Assembly: GCA_965153355.1 (NCBI GenBank)
Contig: OZ231126.1
Coordinates: 7,502,001-7,566,000 of the forward strand
DNA length: 64,000 nt
Direction of reading: 5' to 3'
DNA from: Flaccisagitta enflata
Lineage: Eukaryota > Chaetognatha > Sagittoidea > Aphragmophora
The position numbers were made by a program, and so were the translations under genes. Positions 1 through 14,133 of this stretch are shown in pieces. The notes below the pieces were generated by a model. It did not search any database and had not been told where the DNA came from. It saw only the letters and a list, made by a program, of their open reading frames with translations. Every line of letters starts with the position of its first letter. Within the stretch, counting starts at the first letter, position 1.

Positions 1-493
1 GACGGACCGACCGACCGACACAGCAAGGTGTAGAGTCGCGTGTCCGCGAATAAAAATCGCGGATGGATGGACAGGGGCGCAAAATACCCTAAAGGTAGTT
101 GTTGACCGAGAAACGGATCAACGGACGGACCAACAGACACACCGATGGACCAAACGACTGAAGATGACGAACAATACTGGACAATCTACTGGACAATCAA
201 CTGGGCAATCATATGACTAGGTCATACTGAGACTTGACATAGTTGTGTTAATAACTGATGAGTGAGGGAAGTGAGGAAGAGGAGCAGAAAGAGAGGGCGG
301 AGTTGTTCCACTTTGAAAGACACCAAAAACAAAGAATCTATTTGTTCTTCACAGAACAATTCTCACTTAATTCAACTCACAAAGACACAAACGATTCAAA
401 ATTAAACAAAACCTATTTAAAGTGAAAAAAATTTCGGAGTTTTTCTTTTCTTTTTCTTAGGTGCGACAAAGCACCTCTATAACTGGCTGTGTC

Positions 494-528
494 CGTTGGT
501 TGGTCGGTTGGTCGGTTGGTCGGTTGGT
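494..528 (+). repeat. GGTC/GGTT microsatellite
   Basis: Tandem tetranucleotides alternating GGTC and GGTT. It lies in inverted orientation to the GACC tract at 955-990, so the two could pair as an imperfect hairpin. Confidence 0.8.
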
Positions 529-835
529 AACGCATTCGTTCGACGATCCACACCGTCGCACCTATTGGCCTATATGGCCTTGTTTCTTATCAAGTTGCAC
601 GCACGTCGCACGCGACTGGAAATTATCAAGTCCAAAATCATTTTTTCGTCAGTCCATCCATAAGTCCGTATTGCCTATGTTTTGGTTTCGTTCTACCGCA
701 CCGTCACTCTTGAGTCTTGACCATTTTAAAAAAATCAAAATTAAAGTGGGGGGGAGGGGGGGGTGGTTAATTTTTGGACCAGTGCCGGGGCTTCTCAACG
801 ATTGCTCGTTTTAAAACTAAATCGTGGTAAAACAA

Positions 836-990
836 GGCCGGATACACGGCTACCCAATTCGCGTGTGGGTGGGTACTGGGTAGTGGCCGTATTTGAGGTC
901 ACTAAAGCATTTGGGGAGGAGAAATTAGGTCAAAGAAAAATGAGAACAAATTATGACCGACCGACCGACCAACTGACCGACCGACGGACG
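836..990 (-). repeat. GGTC-tract/CCGTGTATCCGGCC dispersed repeat, copy 1
   Basis: On the minus strand a GGTC-type tract (955-990 read in reverse) is followed about 100 bp later by CCGTGTATCCGGCC (836-849 read in reverse). The same two landmarks, in the same order, recur at 2521-2640 and 8464-8600. This suggests a small dispersed repeat family with a microsatellite component. The class is unknown. Confidence 0.55.
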
Positions 991-2520
991 TACTAAAGCA
1001 GGGTTTTTAGAGTCGCGTAGCAACTGACTAAGAATACTGGTGATACCGTGTATTTGAAAATGAGGCTCACAAGAGGAAGAGTAAACATTTGGGCAATTCA
1101 TTGACGAACAATAATCCACAAGTAATCAAGTATATTTAGTGAGATTTCGATATGACTCACTTGGGATGTTTGCACACGTGAAGCATTTTGACACGTGTCA
1201 AGATCAAGGCTTCTGTCATTTTTTTGAGGGTCGATCTCAGGGGCAAGTTGATATCGATCTCAGGGGAAAGTTGATATATCAAATTTTGAATCCAACAAAT
1301 AGGATTAGAAAGAATCAAGAGATACGAGCGGATTCAGGTTTCAATACTCGTGACTTTGCCTCTACAAATTTCGAGTGTTTGATTTAACCTTCTTTTTTCC
1401 ATCTTTGTCACGTGTCTGTAACTATGGCAAAAAAAAAACCGAACAACTTTTGAGAGAGCAAAAAAGTATGAAGATGTTGACCGATTTGCATAAAATTTAC
1501 AGTGAATGATAACCATGATATGGACTATGTCTGGTTAAAATTTCATCAAAATCCGTTGAAAACATTAGCCGTTATCACGTTTTTACTGAAGTCACCTCTT
1601 TTTTGGACTGCCAGAGATGACGTTTGTCCTAAATCAAAATAATACCATTTTTAGTAAAATTGGCATTGTGCAAAAAGTTTTGGGAGTTTTGTCATGATTT
1701 TTGAACTGTAGTCTGATAGTAATATTTACTAATACTAGGCAAAATTCGCATCTACTCAGATAAAGTTTAGTGGGGTAGATAATGGTTGATTGTAAGCTTG
1801 CTCAGGATAAGAAATATTCTGCTACCTGTTAAAATATTTTTGCAATTTGGGGGTCTAAAAATGCTTCAATCTTCACAAAAATTTTACTGGAGATGAATCA
1901 TATATACAAAAGTTCCCAGTTAAAAAATCATGATAATTGGTAGAAAACTCTGGCCTTAGCATCGATTTATACTTCAGATTTCATCTTCATTTACTTCATT
2001 CTAAAAACCACAAAAAAAGTTTTAGAAAACATGCTGTTTCTGCTAAAATAATCGGAGTTTTGTGATGAAATTTTTATCACAGCCTGCTAACAATGTGGTC
2101 TACTTCCAGTTCAAATTTCATCGAAATCGGACTAGATTTAGTATGTTTTTTTAAGTTTGTTTATTCATTCTTAGTAAATTCTAATGTGTGCACATTGAAT
2201 TTCTGATCTTTTGACAAGCACTTTTAAAAATTCTATAATTCTCAAACTATTTAGAGCAGGTCATTGATTTTTTCAGTGATGCTTAATAATACTAAAAAGT
2301 AACTTCAGTAAAAATTTCAGCACTCTGGGTGAATTTTCAAAGGATTTATGAGCAAAAGAAGTAACTGTTCGGTTTTTTTTTGGTTATCTTCTTGCAATAT
2401 TCTCTTTTGGTCAGTGGATCCCTCACCATCGGTCTGCAGTCTCTCAGTCTAGATCATCAACTCAGTGCAGTTTTAGTCATGGACACACCAAACTCACAGC
2501 CGTGTCGGTCCGGTAGTCAG

Positions 2521-2640
2521 TGGTCCAGTCCGTCCGTCCGTCCGTCCGTCAAAAAATCCGTCACATTTTGAATTCCGAGCAGTTTTTAAATTGCCTGTCC
2601 ACCCATCAACTGGATTGCCGTGTATCCGGCCTTGTTTAGT
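2521..2640 (+). repeat. GGTC-tract/CCGTGTATCCGGCC dispersed repeat, copy 2
   Basis: A GTCC/CCGT tract at 2521-2550 is followed 67 bp later by CCGTGTATCCGGCC at 2618-2631 and then CTTGTTTAG. Copy 1 has the reverse complement of this continuation (AACAAGGCCGG), so homology extends past the motif. Confidence 0.55.
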
Positions 2641-3032
2641 TTGTGTTTCTACCAAGTGCTTACCTGGTGCACCACTATCCCTGCAATTCCGCAGAAGATG
2701 AAAATTGCCCTCTCTCCGATCTTGTAATATTTTATGTTTCCATTCAACTGAACAAGGTCATAAGACCAATGTCGCGTGCATCGGCACTTGTAGACAACAA
2801 ACTAAAATTTCTAAAATGACATGACCCATGAATTAGCTGTCTACTCTACCGAATTCCTTCTCTGAATTTCAAAATCATAAAAAAAGTTTTGTAACAGACG
2901 GAGAGACCAACGGGCCGAGGGACCAAAAAGTGACATGCGACTAGAAATATGTCTCTGTCCATTCATATTCTTTATTGGTAAGTCGGTCTAAAACTAGTAA
3001 ACGGTTCCCCCCACAAAAGAAGTGATTGGTGA

Positions 3033-3132
3033 GCCATATGGCAAACAAACGATAATAAATGGAAAGAATGCTCTCACATGTCACAGGAATCAAGAAGTGA
3101 GTTGTTGGCCATATGGCAAACAAACGATAATT
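3033..3132 (+). repeat. 24-bp direct repeat pair
   Basis: A unit starting GCCATATGGCAAACAAACG occurs at 3033-3056 and again at 3108-3131, about 75 bp apart. The unit contains the palindrome CCATATGG. Confidence 0.8.
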
Positions 3133-3436
3133 GGGAAAAAAATCGAAAAACATTTTTTGATTTTTTGAATTCTGGGTTAGGAATCAATGTTTCCCTTTTT
3201 CGCATGAGCCTATTTGGGAAAGTTGGGTCACGACTAAGCTCGCCTGAGGCTGGGGTTGAGGTTGGTACAGGGTGAAAGAGGGCCTTTTTTTACACCTTCT
3301 GGAAAAAAGCAGGCCTCTGTCGGATCAACACATTAGGCGCTATGAATCTTTTAATCTTTTATTTTCTCACATTTGTATATATTTTCAGAATCTATATTTG
3401 CATTGATCTCAATTTTGACCTAAGTATGCTTAAAAA

Positions 3437-3905
3437 TAGGGAGCGCGCAGGGAGAAAGTGTGCAGGAGAGGGAGGGAGGGCGTGGGAGGAGAGAGGGAAG
3501 GAGAGGGAGGGAGGGAAGGAGGAAGGAGGACGGAGAGGAGGAGGGAGAGGAGGGAAGGAGGAGGAGGGAGGGATAAAGGGGAGAGGAGGGATGGAGAGGA
3601 AAGAGGGAGGGAGAGAGGGAGGGAGGAGGGAGAGGGAGGAAGGAGGGAGAGGAGGGAGGGAGGGAAGAGGAGGGAGAGGGAGAGGGAGGAGGAAGAGGGA
3701 GGAAGGAAGGAAGGGAGGGAGGAAAGAGGGAGGAAGGGAGGGAGAGGGGAGAGGGGGGGAGCAGAGGGAGGGGAGGAGAGGGAGGGAGGGAGGGGGGGGG
3801 AGTGAGGAAGGGGGAGGAGGGAGGGGGGGGTAAGAATGGAAAAGAATGTGAGGAGTGAGGGAAGAAGTGAGAGGGGACAGAGAGAGGGAGAGCGATAGAG
3901 ACAGC
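3437..3905 (+). repeat. Purine (GGGA/GGA)n tract
   Basis: About 470 bp made almost only of G and A on the plus strand, built from GGGA, GGA and GGAA words with rare pyrimidines. Long open frames on both strands here are low-complexity artefacts (Gly/Arg/Glu-rich one way, Pro/Ser/Leu-rich the other). Mirror-symmetric purine tracts of this kind can form triplex (H-) DNA. Confidence 0.9.
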
Positions 3906-3909
3906 GAAA

Positions 3910-3978
3910 CAGACACAACACACACATGCACACACGCACATGCACACGCACACACACACGCACACACACACACACACA
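3910..3978 (+). repeat. (CA)n microsatellite
   Basis: About 70 bp of CA dinucleotides with occasional CACG and CATG interruptions, directly following the purine tract. It is a purine-pyrimidine alternation that could adopt Z-DNA. Confidence 0.9.
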
Positions 3979-4303
3979 AAACAGCCCTTACGATTTTTTT
4001 CCGGTCGGCGAGAGCCGCCTTTACTGGTAATTCTCTCACATGTCACAAAAATCTCAATTTTCTCATTGCCTCCCTTTTCAACTTGTCAAATCCAAAGAGT
4101 TTTGTCTCCTTGATTTTTTAAGTGGTTGATAAATTCTCTTTATGAGAGTTGATATAAAGTAATGTGTAAAGGTTAAGGCGGCAATTTGAAACGGAAACCC
4201 AAAGTTCACATGACTTTTACGTTTAGTGAATGTGGGTCAGTCATTTGACGAACAAATTCCGGCGAATGGGGCTAAACGCATGTCGAGTGCGTCAGGACAA
4301 AGC

Positions 4304-4355
4304 GAACCAACCAACCGACCAACCGTCCAACCGACCAACCAATCGACCGACCGAC
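4304..4355 (+). repeat. AACC/GACC microsatellite
   Basis: Imperfect tetranucleotides AACC, GACC and ATCG. The composition is like the other GACC tracts in the left flank. Confidence 0.8.
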
Positions 4356-5084
4356 GAAGCACCTGACAGACAGTAAAGCGACTGTCACTTACTGAGGAAT
4401 TGCATCAGTTGGTCGATCAGTAAACATGATTTCTAAATGCAGTAGTCGCTGCTTTTGTGTAACGTGCATTTCGGTTGTGCATCGCATTGTCGTGCTCTCC
4501 ATGCCATCTTGCGCCCCCTACTTCGCAGCCACAGCCACAGCCCCTGCCACAGCCCCTGCCCCATCTCTTAAGGAGGCTTCTATGTATCCGGACTTGTTCT
4601 GCTTAGAGCCTCTCAAGATAAAATGAATATATCATCGCGAGATAATCATCTTAACTCTTAAGGAAAAAACGATAAAAACATTATAGGGAAGATATGATAA
4701 AAACAAAATTGTTACTGAGGAATGAAAAACTTCTGTCCCCTAGTCAATGCATTTATATGAACTGAAATGTCAAAAGGCTCAAACTCTAATTTGAATGTGC
4801 CAGCAAGGAAAAAACTCAACCGGAAAAAAAGTTTTGATGCCGACAAAAAAACGAAGGCATCCGGTGTTTTTTTTTCCTTTTTCAATTCCTTAATCAAACT
4901 TAACAATCAATTTTTAGCATTTTCATTTTTTTTTATTTCAATTATTTTCTTTCCTTTTTCTTTTTTTTTTTTGCGCCATTTTTTCCACCCAGTATTTTTT
5001 CTCCTTCGTTATTCCCTTTAATAAAGGCTTTATTAGATCCTTATTGAAACTCTATACTTTTCACCCTCCTATACTAATGCACAT
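4356..5084. other. No gene seen
   Basis: AT-rich DNA with poly-T stretches near 4868-4975 and a short (CCACAG/CCCCTG)n patch near 4530-4562. No frame with recognisable protein features. Confidence 0.5.
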
Positions 5085-5177
5085 CAGTTATGCTTTACCT
5101 TAAGCAGTTATGCTTTACCTTATGCAGTTATGCTTTACCTTAAGCAGTTATGCTTTACCTTAAGCTTTACCTTAAGC
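5085..5177 (+). repeat. 20-bp tandem repeat
   Basis: Four near-perfect copies of CAGTTATGCTTTACCTTAAG followed by a partial copy. It lies about 180 bp left of the large CT array. Confidence 0.9.
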
Positions 5178-5355
5178 AATTCATAACAACCTTTTTGTTT
5201 CATTTTGGGCCACCTACGATTCATTGGCAAAAGCATTTAGTTCATAAAGAATTGGAAAAGGGACTCATAAGCCATAGATAATGATAAGTTCTTTTCATTC
5301 TGTCTTTAGGAGAAGGCGTGAATATCAAACATTCCCATTAACAAACCGACTAAAG

Positions 5356-6537
<1,182 letters not shown>

Positions 6538-8007
6538 ATGAGAAGTGAGTTGGCTTCAATTTCCCAGGAACTGGGTAAAAAGAAGTTTTTCTAAGGTCTC
6601 TTGTACTCGTGACCTGGACAGAATAGGCAAAAGCTGCTGTCTTTTGGGAATGCAGTAGGCGGACGGATGACGGACGGGGCAGAGAGGAACGGGAGACCAC
6701 TAAATAAAGTCACGGGTTTCGACTATACTCTGGTCTCGTGCAGGTGGGCAGCAACGGTGCTGGAAGAAGTCATAGGCGTCTGGGCAGAGCAGTATTATCA
6801 AAATCTAAAACATACAATTAAAAAGGGGACCGACCAGCCGACCAATGGTGAAACTGACCGACGTGACCGACGGACCAACATAGCGGGGTGTAGAGTCGCG
6901 TAGCACGCGACTCAAAATGGCGGGATGAAGGAAGGATAGTATTGTTTTGCCAAGCTCTGCTTAACTGCTTCTCTTGAGCTGCTTCATCGATATCAAGGGG
7001 CTAATGAAGAAAAAAAATTGCAATTAGGAAAACAATGAAGTGTAGAAACTTTGACTGATTTAAAGGGGTGTGTTAGGGTGTGTTAGAACGGTTTGGGGGA
7101 CGAAGGATCAGCTAAAACAGAAAGCAGACGTTACTAACGAGTAACAAAGCTTGAACAGCGAAATCTTGCTGGACCCGTGCGCGTAACGGAGAACCGGCTA
7201 TAACGATAATTACTCTTCGTTACTACAGAATGCTCTTCACTTTTTCCATGACAGCAATAAAAATCTGCGACATTCCAAACCGCGACGATGTCAATGTCCA
7301 TCTGTCCATCGGTCCGTTGGCCCATTCGGTTTGCCATTTCGTCCCACGAATTTCCAATTCCACATCAGTTTTGCGGTATGATTGTTTCTACCCACACTCC
7401 ACCGGATACTGACACCAAAACAAGATTAGTGCTTATCATCCCAAAATCAACACCTCGTTACCATTGACTCACCTACACAGAGCATCAGAAGAAAAAAGAA
7501 TATACATGTATGTACATCAATGCCAAATCGACTCATCATCAACACCGGTTCACCTAAACTCATCTACCAGAGGAAAAGTGCCTTTAGAAATTCATGAATC
7601 GATCAATGGGCCAAAAAAAAAAAAAATGAATTCGAAAATCACATGAATTGACCAACATTCATGTATGCTTCCTACATTAACGAGTCCATTGTGGTGGGTT
7701 TTACGCGGAATTTTTTATTCTTGCGCCATGGCTCATTGGATCTCACGAGGCTCGCGTTTGCGAGCCATTCAAAAAGTTAACAGTTTGAGCCTAACGATTA
7801 GGAACTTATCACTTATCACCAAACGTATGATACCGTTTTGATTTCCTATACAATGAAAAGAAAGTTACACCAGGCATAAATAATTTTCGTAAAAGATGAA
7901 TTGCAGTTGATTATATCGACTAAAGCCCTCTTAATTTGCTGTACAACAACTATATGCTATCATTTGAAACAAATGTGACAAGATTTCCAGTCGTCTTAAA
8001 AAGAATA
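6538..8007. other. No gene seen
   Basis: Non-coding. A GACC-rich patch at about 6830-6875 is followed by GGGGTGTAGAGTCGCGT at 6885-6901. A similar word stands at about 26-42 next to a GACC tract, and a weaker one near 1010. This suggests further members of the GACC-associated repeat family. No supported coding frame. Confidence 0.5.
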
Positions 8008-8338
<331 letters not shown>

Positions 8339-8340
8339 TA

Positions 8341-8363
8341 TATATGTATATATATATATATAC

Positions 8364-8420
<57 letters not shown>
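8341..8420 (+). repeat. (TA)n and (CT)n microsatellite
   Basis: About 22 bp of TA followed by about 55 bp of CT. Confidence 0.9.
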
Positions 8421-8421
<1 letters not shown>

Positions 8422-8463
8422 TTCGTTTTTGTCGCCGTCACGTAACTCTACACCTTGCCTTGT

Positions 8464-8600
8464 TGGTCGGTCAGTTGGTCGGTCGCTCTGTCTGTCGGTT
8501 CGTCGGTCGGTACCAAATATTCTTAAATTGAAAGCAATTTTTGCATTACGGCCGCTGCCCAACCGTCCGCGACTGTCTTGCCGTGTATCCGGCCGTATTT
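8464..8600 (+). repeat. GGTC-tract/CCGTGTATCCGGCC dispersed repeat, copy 3
   Basis: A GGTC/GTCGGT tract at 8464-8511 is followed 70 bp later by CCGTGTATCCGGCC at 8581-8594, in the same order and with similar spacing as copy 2. Confidence 0.55.
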
Positions 8601-8708
8601 CCGTTATCTTTATCTGGAGACGAGAAAGAGCGCTGCAATGAGGTCACGACTGGACAACTTGGACATTAGCTTGTACCTAAATGACTAAAAGCAATAAAAT
8701 CAGAATTC

Positions 8709-9232
8709 TACAAGTAGTTCTTGTGGGGGCTGTCTTGAGTCAATTTGTGGTCTATGGTGCATCTTAATCATCCTTGCGGGTACTATTCTATTATGGGAAA
8801 CCAAAAATTTGAAAGATGTTAAATCTATGTTTTAATTGCTGGTTGAAATCTACTTGAAAAAACTGAATACGTTAAAAGTCTTTCCTTTTTTCAATATTCC
8901 TTCAGGATCATAGTCAAATTCATCTTAGATATCAAAAAAGGTAAGTTGACAATTTTCTGATATAAATAAAAGAAGAAGGGTAAGTTTATAAGAAGCTTTT
9001 GACACTTATTTTTGAGCATCTAGATTCAAATATTGAAAAAGGTCTTTCAGTGCAGTTTTCTGCAGATTTCAAATCTGCAGTCAAAAGAGAGACTTAAGCA
9101 CTGAGAAATTTGCGGTTTCCTGTCGGCTGAAGGAAAATTCAAGGTGAGGCATGGACAGCAAGATGCAATTCTTTCAGATCAAATGTGGTGTCATTGGAAG
9201 CCCAAGACAGCCCCACAATGATAACTACTTGT
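8709..9232. repeat. Long imperfect inverted repeat (foldback/MITE-like)
   Basis: The left end reads ACAAGTAGTTCTTGTGGGGG then CTGTCTTG. The right end, reverse complemented, reads ACAAGTAGTTATCATTGTGG then GGCTGTCTTG. Inward similarity continues in patches (GCATCTT; GGAAACC then AAATTT; TCAATATT with flanking T tracts) to a centre near 8970. The whole 524 bp could therefore fold into one hairpin. A non-autonomous DNA transposon relic or an RNA hairpin locus are both possible. No coding capacity. Confidence 0.6.
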
Positions 9233-9344
9233 GGAGTTCTGGTTGTGTTGTGTCATTTGGTCCCAAGCTATTGGACATTGGACAATAAGATGCACCAGTT
9301 CATATTTCCATTACCCATTTTCAGTTCCTAGTTCTTGTAGTCAT

Positions 9345-10627
<1,283 letters not shown>

Positions 10628-11068
10628 CCGTCATACTTAAACAAACAGAAAAGTGTGATGACGTGTGAGTATCATCAATTTTCAAGCACGTTTAGTTGTT
10701 TACTGAAATCATTTATATTCGAGATTTTGGCAACGACTGGATGTACTTTCTCTGCGCCAGAGTCCCGGTTGACTCAGGTTTTTAGTTGAGTGATACAAGA
10801 CTCTTTGAGCCTTTTTTGGTCTGTTGGCTGGTCGGATGGCCCGTTGGTCAATTGGGACGCTGTCAATTGCATTTTTTGTTTCGAGGCTCCATTGCGGTTT
10901 TTTTTTTTCAACGGAAAAGGTATTCTGATTGATCCACAGCTCCTGCCCACTTGTACTTCTGCCTCTGCTGCACGCGACCCTGGCCTTGGATCTTCCGACT
11001 TTAACCCCAGGATTCAGAATTTCAGATTCATTTCTTTTTAAATACGTGCGTTTGTCTCCGACAGTTAA

Positions 11069-11145
11069 TCCCCCAACTTCCCTCAACTTCCCCCCACTTC
11101 CCCCAACTTCCCCCAACTTCCCCCAACTTCCCCCATCTTACCCCC
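11069..11145 (+). repeat. 10-bp tandem repeat CCCCAACTTC
   Basis: Seven or so copies of a decamer CCCCAACTTC, the first ones imperfect. Confidence 0.9.
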
Positions 11146-12238
11146 TTTCTTCCTTTTTAAAGCGAAAAAAACGTGATAGTTTTATCCTAAGAGAGATGAC
11201 AAAACGAGAGAGAGAGAGAGAGAGAGAAAGGCAAACAAATCACGTATCCTTTAATATTTTGCTTATAACATACAATACATAAAGCATGCAGGCAGCCAGA
11301 CACACGCGTAAACGCACGCATACAAGAATAAAACACGCATGCGAATCTGGGATGGAGATTACTGTCATTGCCGTTTTATGGTAAAGGGTTCATTATTTCA
11401 CCAATCATCATAAATATCGGTGATTCCTCGCTCTGATGAGAAGCGCGTTTCTAGTAGTGACAATAATTCCCCTGGGATCATTTCCGTGTATCGCGTTCAT
11501 AATGTGTGAACAAATGCTGGTAATTCCGAAATATCACCGACGAAGCGCGTGACGAGCCGAAGAGTGGAGTGCAAGCTTTGAAGCGAAAGTGGTAGCCAGT
11601 AAAGCAAGTGGTAGTGTTAGTAATGGTAACACAGCGAATGGAGTGAGTTTGGCCGGGGTGTGTGAAAGCTCAAACCGAGAGCAACAGCCTGTATCCCGCT
11701 TTGTCGGCACAGTTAAAAAGGGGGTTACAATACATCGTCGCGGATGAATGAGCAGGTCCCGTTCCACATCCCCCTTACACGCACACAAACACGTAAAACA
11801 CTTACATTTCCTCGCGGAGGAACAGACAAAGCCTCTGATAGAGTCGCGCTTCCGTGACTAGAAAAAGAAACAAAACAAAGAATAGTTTGGAAAAACAAAG
11901 GCAAGAATAACAAAAGACTGAAAAGAGTTTGATTTATTATTAGATATTTTTCAGGTCAGACAGAGAATGATCAACTTAGGCGTGGAACCTCTTAATTAAT
12001 GAATAGACAGGAGAGAAATAAAGATTTCGCTAGCAACTGCGCAAAAACGAACGAGTCCAAACAATTCAATTTATAACCTTTTCATTTTCCTTTCATGTTA
12101 TCATCTAAAGCGTACATGCATTGACAAACGGACGGAGAAAGCCGAAATTACAAATTTTGGCTTAAAAGCTAAACATTTTTATCGACAAAAAAAATCAAAG
12201 TTATAACATAGGCACAGGAAGTGACATAAACACATAAA

Positions 12239-12291
12239 TGGCTATGACTATGGCTATGGCTATGGCTGTGGCTATGGCTGTGGCTATGGCT
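12239..12291 (+). repeat. Hexanucleotide repeat GGCTAT/GGCTGT
   Basis: About nine copies of GGCTAT or GGCTGT in tandem. Confidence 0.9.
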
Positions 12292-12551
12292 TGAATCACC
12301 ATTGAAAGAAATGCCATTTTATATAGAGAGTTCCAATGGGGCAATATCACCCAAATGACCAACATGAAAGCAGCCAGGTTCTATCCGAATTGGAATACCA
12401 GTAATAGCGGCTGTCGCTTTGAGGAAAAAAGTCGTAATCATTGTTCACTTTTCACCAAACTTTTGTCTTTAGTCACTGCAATTCTTTTCATTTGTTAGAT
12501 CAAATTAAGAGCAATTGTATGTATTGGTTGTTCTGAAAATCAGAGAAAATA

Positions 12552-12680
12552 AGGACTGAGCCAAATGAGCTAACTGAGCAAAAATATTCAAAATCACTCA
12601 ACCAGACAACCAGCCATGCATACTGACATGCTTTCTTGTATTTGCATGCCTAAATCAAAACATTTATTCATTTATCTGTT
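12552..12680 (+). repeat. GAGCTAAATGAGCT dispersed repeat, copy R1
   Basis: It shares with R2 and R3 the order GACTGAGC, GAGCTAA, a CTCAAAATCACYC-like word, then GACATGCTTTCTTGTATTTG and ATGC. It ends in an AT-rich tail with ATTTATCT. R1 lacks the CACAGATGAGCAGCT part. Confidence 0.6.
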
Positions 12681-12698
12681 ATTAAATTAAAAAAAAAA

Positions 12699-12800
12699 GA
12701 GCAAGTTTAATGAGCTAAATGAGCTAGAATACTTTAAAAACAGCCTCACAGATGAGCAGCTCTGCTCACTGACATGCTTTCTTGTATTTGCTTGCTTGCA
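12699..12800 (+). repeat. GAGCTAAATGAGCT dispersed repeat, copy R2
   Basis: Contains GAGCTAAATGAGCTA, CCTCACAGATGAGCAGCT and GACATGCTTTCTTGTATTTG. It is interrupted or terminated by the candidate TIR element that starts at 12801. Confidence 0.6.
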
Positions 12801-13175
12801 GGTGTTCGAAAAAAAATTGACTCTGTAACCAGAGCAGCTAGAAATGTGCAATTTTTTTAGATGTCTAGATCTTTGTTCCCAGAGTATGATTTTAAAAGAT
12901 TTTTGCATTAGCTGGTGTCTAGGTGGTCCTTTTTAAAGCTTAAAGAGGAAAATTCAAAAGGGAAACAGCTCTTTTTGCCTGGTTTTTGCTGAAAGTTTGA
13001 TTTGGCGGAGTTTTTTACCTTGATTAACTTGGAAATCTTTAATGAAAAAACAAAAAATCATATACCAAAATGTAAAACAAATTGATCTCTATCAAATGGT
13101 ATATTGTTTGCGTCTCTATGTGCACTGTAGTGGCTGTATTCAAAGGGACACCTCTACAATTTTTTTTCAAACACC
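12801..13175. mobile_element. Candidate TIR element (MITE-like)
   Basis: The left terminus GGTGTTCGAAAAAAAATTG (12801-12819) is matched by the right terminus CAATTTTTTTTCAAACACC (13157-13175), inverted with one mismatch over 19 bp. The 375-bp body has no coding frame, as expected for a non-autonomous DNA transposon. I could not see a clear target-site duplication, so the assignment is tentative. It sits at the 3' edge of repeat copy R2. Confidence 0.45.
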
Positions 13176-13216
13176 CGATATATTAGTTCATTTATTGCAT
13201 TTTTTATAAGATAAAA

Positions 13217-13350
13217 AGACTGAGCAAAGCGAGCTAAATGAGCTAAAATGCTCAAAATCACCCTCACAGATGAGCAGCTGTGCTCATAAGCATGTTTTCT
13301 TGTATTTGCATGCTCAAATAAAAACATAGACACTTCTTTATTTATCTTAC
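13217..13350 (+). repeat. GAGCTAAATGAGCT dispersed repeat, copy R3
   Basis: The most complete copy. It has GACTGAGC, GAGCTAAATGAGCTAAAATG, CTCAAAATCACCCTCACAG, ATGAGCAGCTGTGCTCA and TTTTCTTGTATTTGCATGC in order, then an AT-rich tail. GAGCAGCTGTGCTC within it is palindromic. Confidence 0.6.
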
Positions 13351-13767
13351 ACAAAATCATAAAAAATAAAAAAAAATTCAATTTGAATTTTTATTAATTT
13401 AATCTTTAAAAGATCATAGCGCAAAAATATTTGTCGTAGAGTATTCTACTTGGTGCCAAATGAAAGAAAATTATCAAATTCACTTACTCTATTAATTTCA
13501 TTGGAGGCCCCAATTGGTAGGTGGAGATCCCTAACTTCCTAATGAGAAAATGAAAACCCTGTTTCTCTCGAATATGTCAAAAAGTTGAAGACTGACTTCG
13601 ACTTTTTTCCCGATAAATGTTTTTTTACTGGTGCGCAAAATTATCTCCCCCACCGGCCGTGTCTGTTCATTAGGTGGGTAGGCCAGTTTCTTCATCCGTC
13701 TCGAAGACGATTGATATCCCACCGAGCGCACCTACTGGACCTTGATTTTTTTTGTTTATTCCTCTTT

Positions 13768-14133
13768 GGGCAGCGGCCCCGAAGGGGTCAATGACCTATG
13801 TTTTCACACATATGAGGAATTTTCTCCCCCCCCACCTCCAGGCCCGCATCTCAGCTTCAAGGCCCATATCCCAGCCTCGAGGCCCAAATCCCAAACTTGA
13901 AGCCCAAATCCCAACCTCAGGGCCACAATCCCAACCCAAGGCCCAGATTCCAGCCCCAAGGGATTTGGACTTCAATACCGGGATTTGGGCTGAGGCTGGG
14001 ATATGGGCCTCGAGGCTCAGAGATATGGGCCTGAGGTTGGGGGAGGGGGGTGTGGAGGAGGAGAAGAGGGAGGAGGAAAACATTCCCCAAATGTGTGAAA
14101 GCGTAGGTCATCAACCCCTTTGGGCCGCTGCCC
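13768..14133. repeat. Hairpin-forming inverted repeat with internal tandem repeats
   Basis: The left arm (13768-13832) starts GGGCAGCGGCC and contains GGGGTCAATGACCTATG and TTTCACACATATGAGGAA. The right arm (about 14071-14133), reverse complemented, starts GGGCAGCGGCCC and contains GGGGTTGATGACCTACG and TTTCACACATTTGGGGAA. Between the arms are tandem words of the type CCTCGAGGCCCAAATCCCA on the left and their reverse complements (GGGATATGGGCCTCGAGGCT) on the right, so the hairpin continues to the centre near 13965. No coding function is inferred; frames here are repeat-derived. Confidence 0.7.

Larger units (their letters stand above)
1..3436. other. Non-coding left flank, no gene seen
   Basis: AT-rich intergenic-looking DNA. 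Open frames here are short, lack recognisable domains and mostly overlap simple repeats. A 23-25 bp unit beginning GATCTCAGGGG is present twice in tandem at about 1232-1281. The stretch 1500-2380 is AT-rich with no coding signal that I can support. Short GACC/GGTC tracts and copies of a small dispersed repeat are listed separately. Confidence 0.6.
10628..12551. other. No gene seen
   Basis: Unique-looking DNA with a short GA run at 11206-11228 and two small tandem repeats listed separately. Frames of up to 135 codons are present on both strands but show no domain, and they overlap low-complexity sequence. Confidence 0.5.

Noticed and set aside
3342-4046. Gly/Arg/Glu and Pro/Ser/Leu-rich frames on both strands
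   Set aside because: They follow the purine tract and CA repeat; all frames are open because of composition.
5085-5177. CRISPR-like array
   Set aside because: The 20-bp units are contiguous, without unique spacers; the DNA is eukaryotic.
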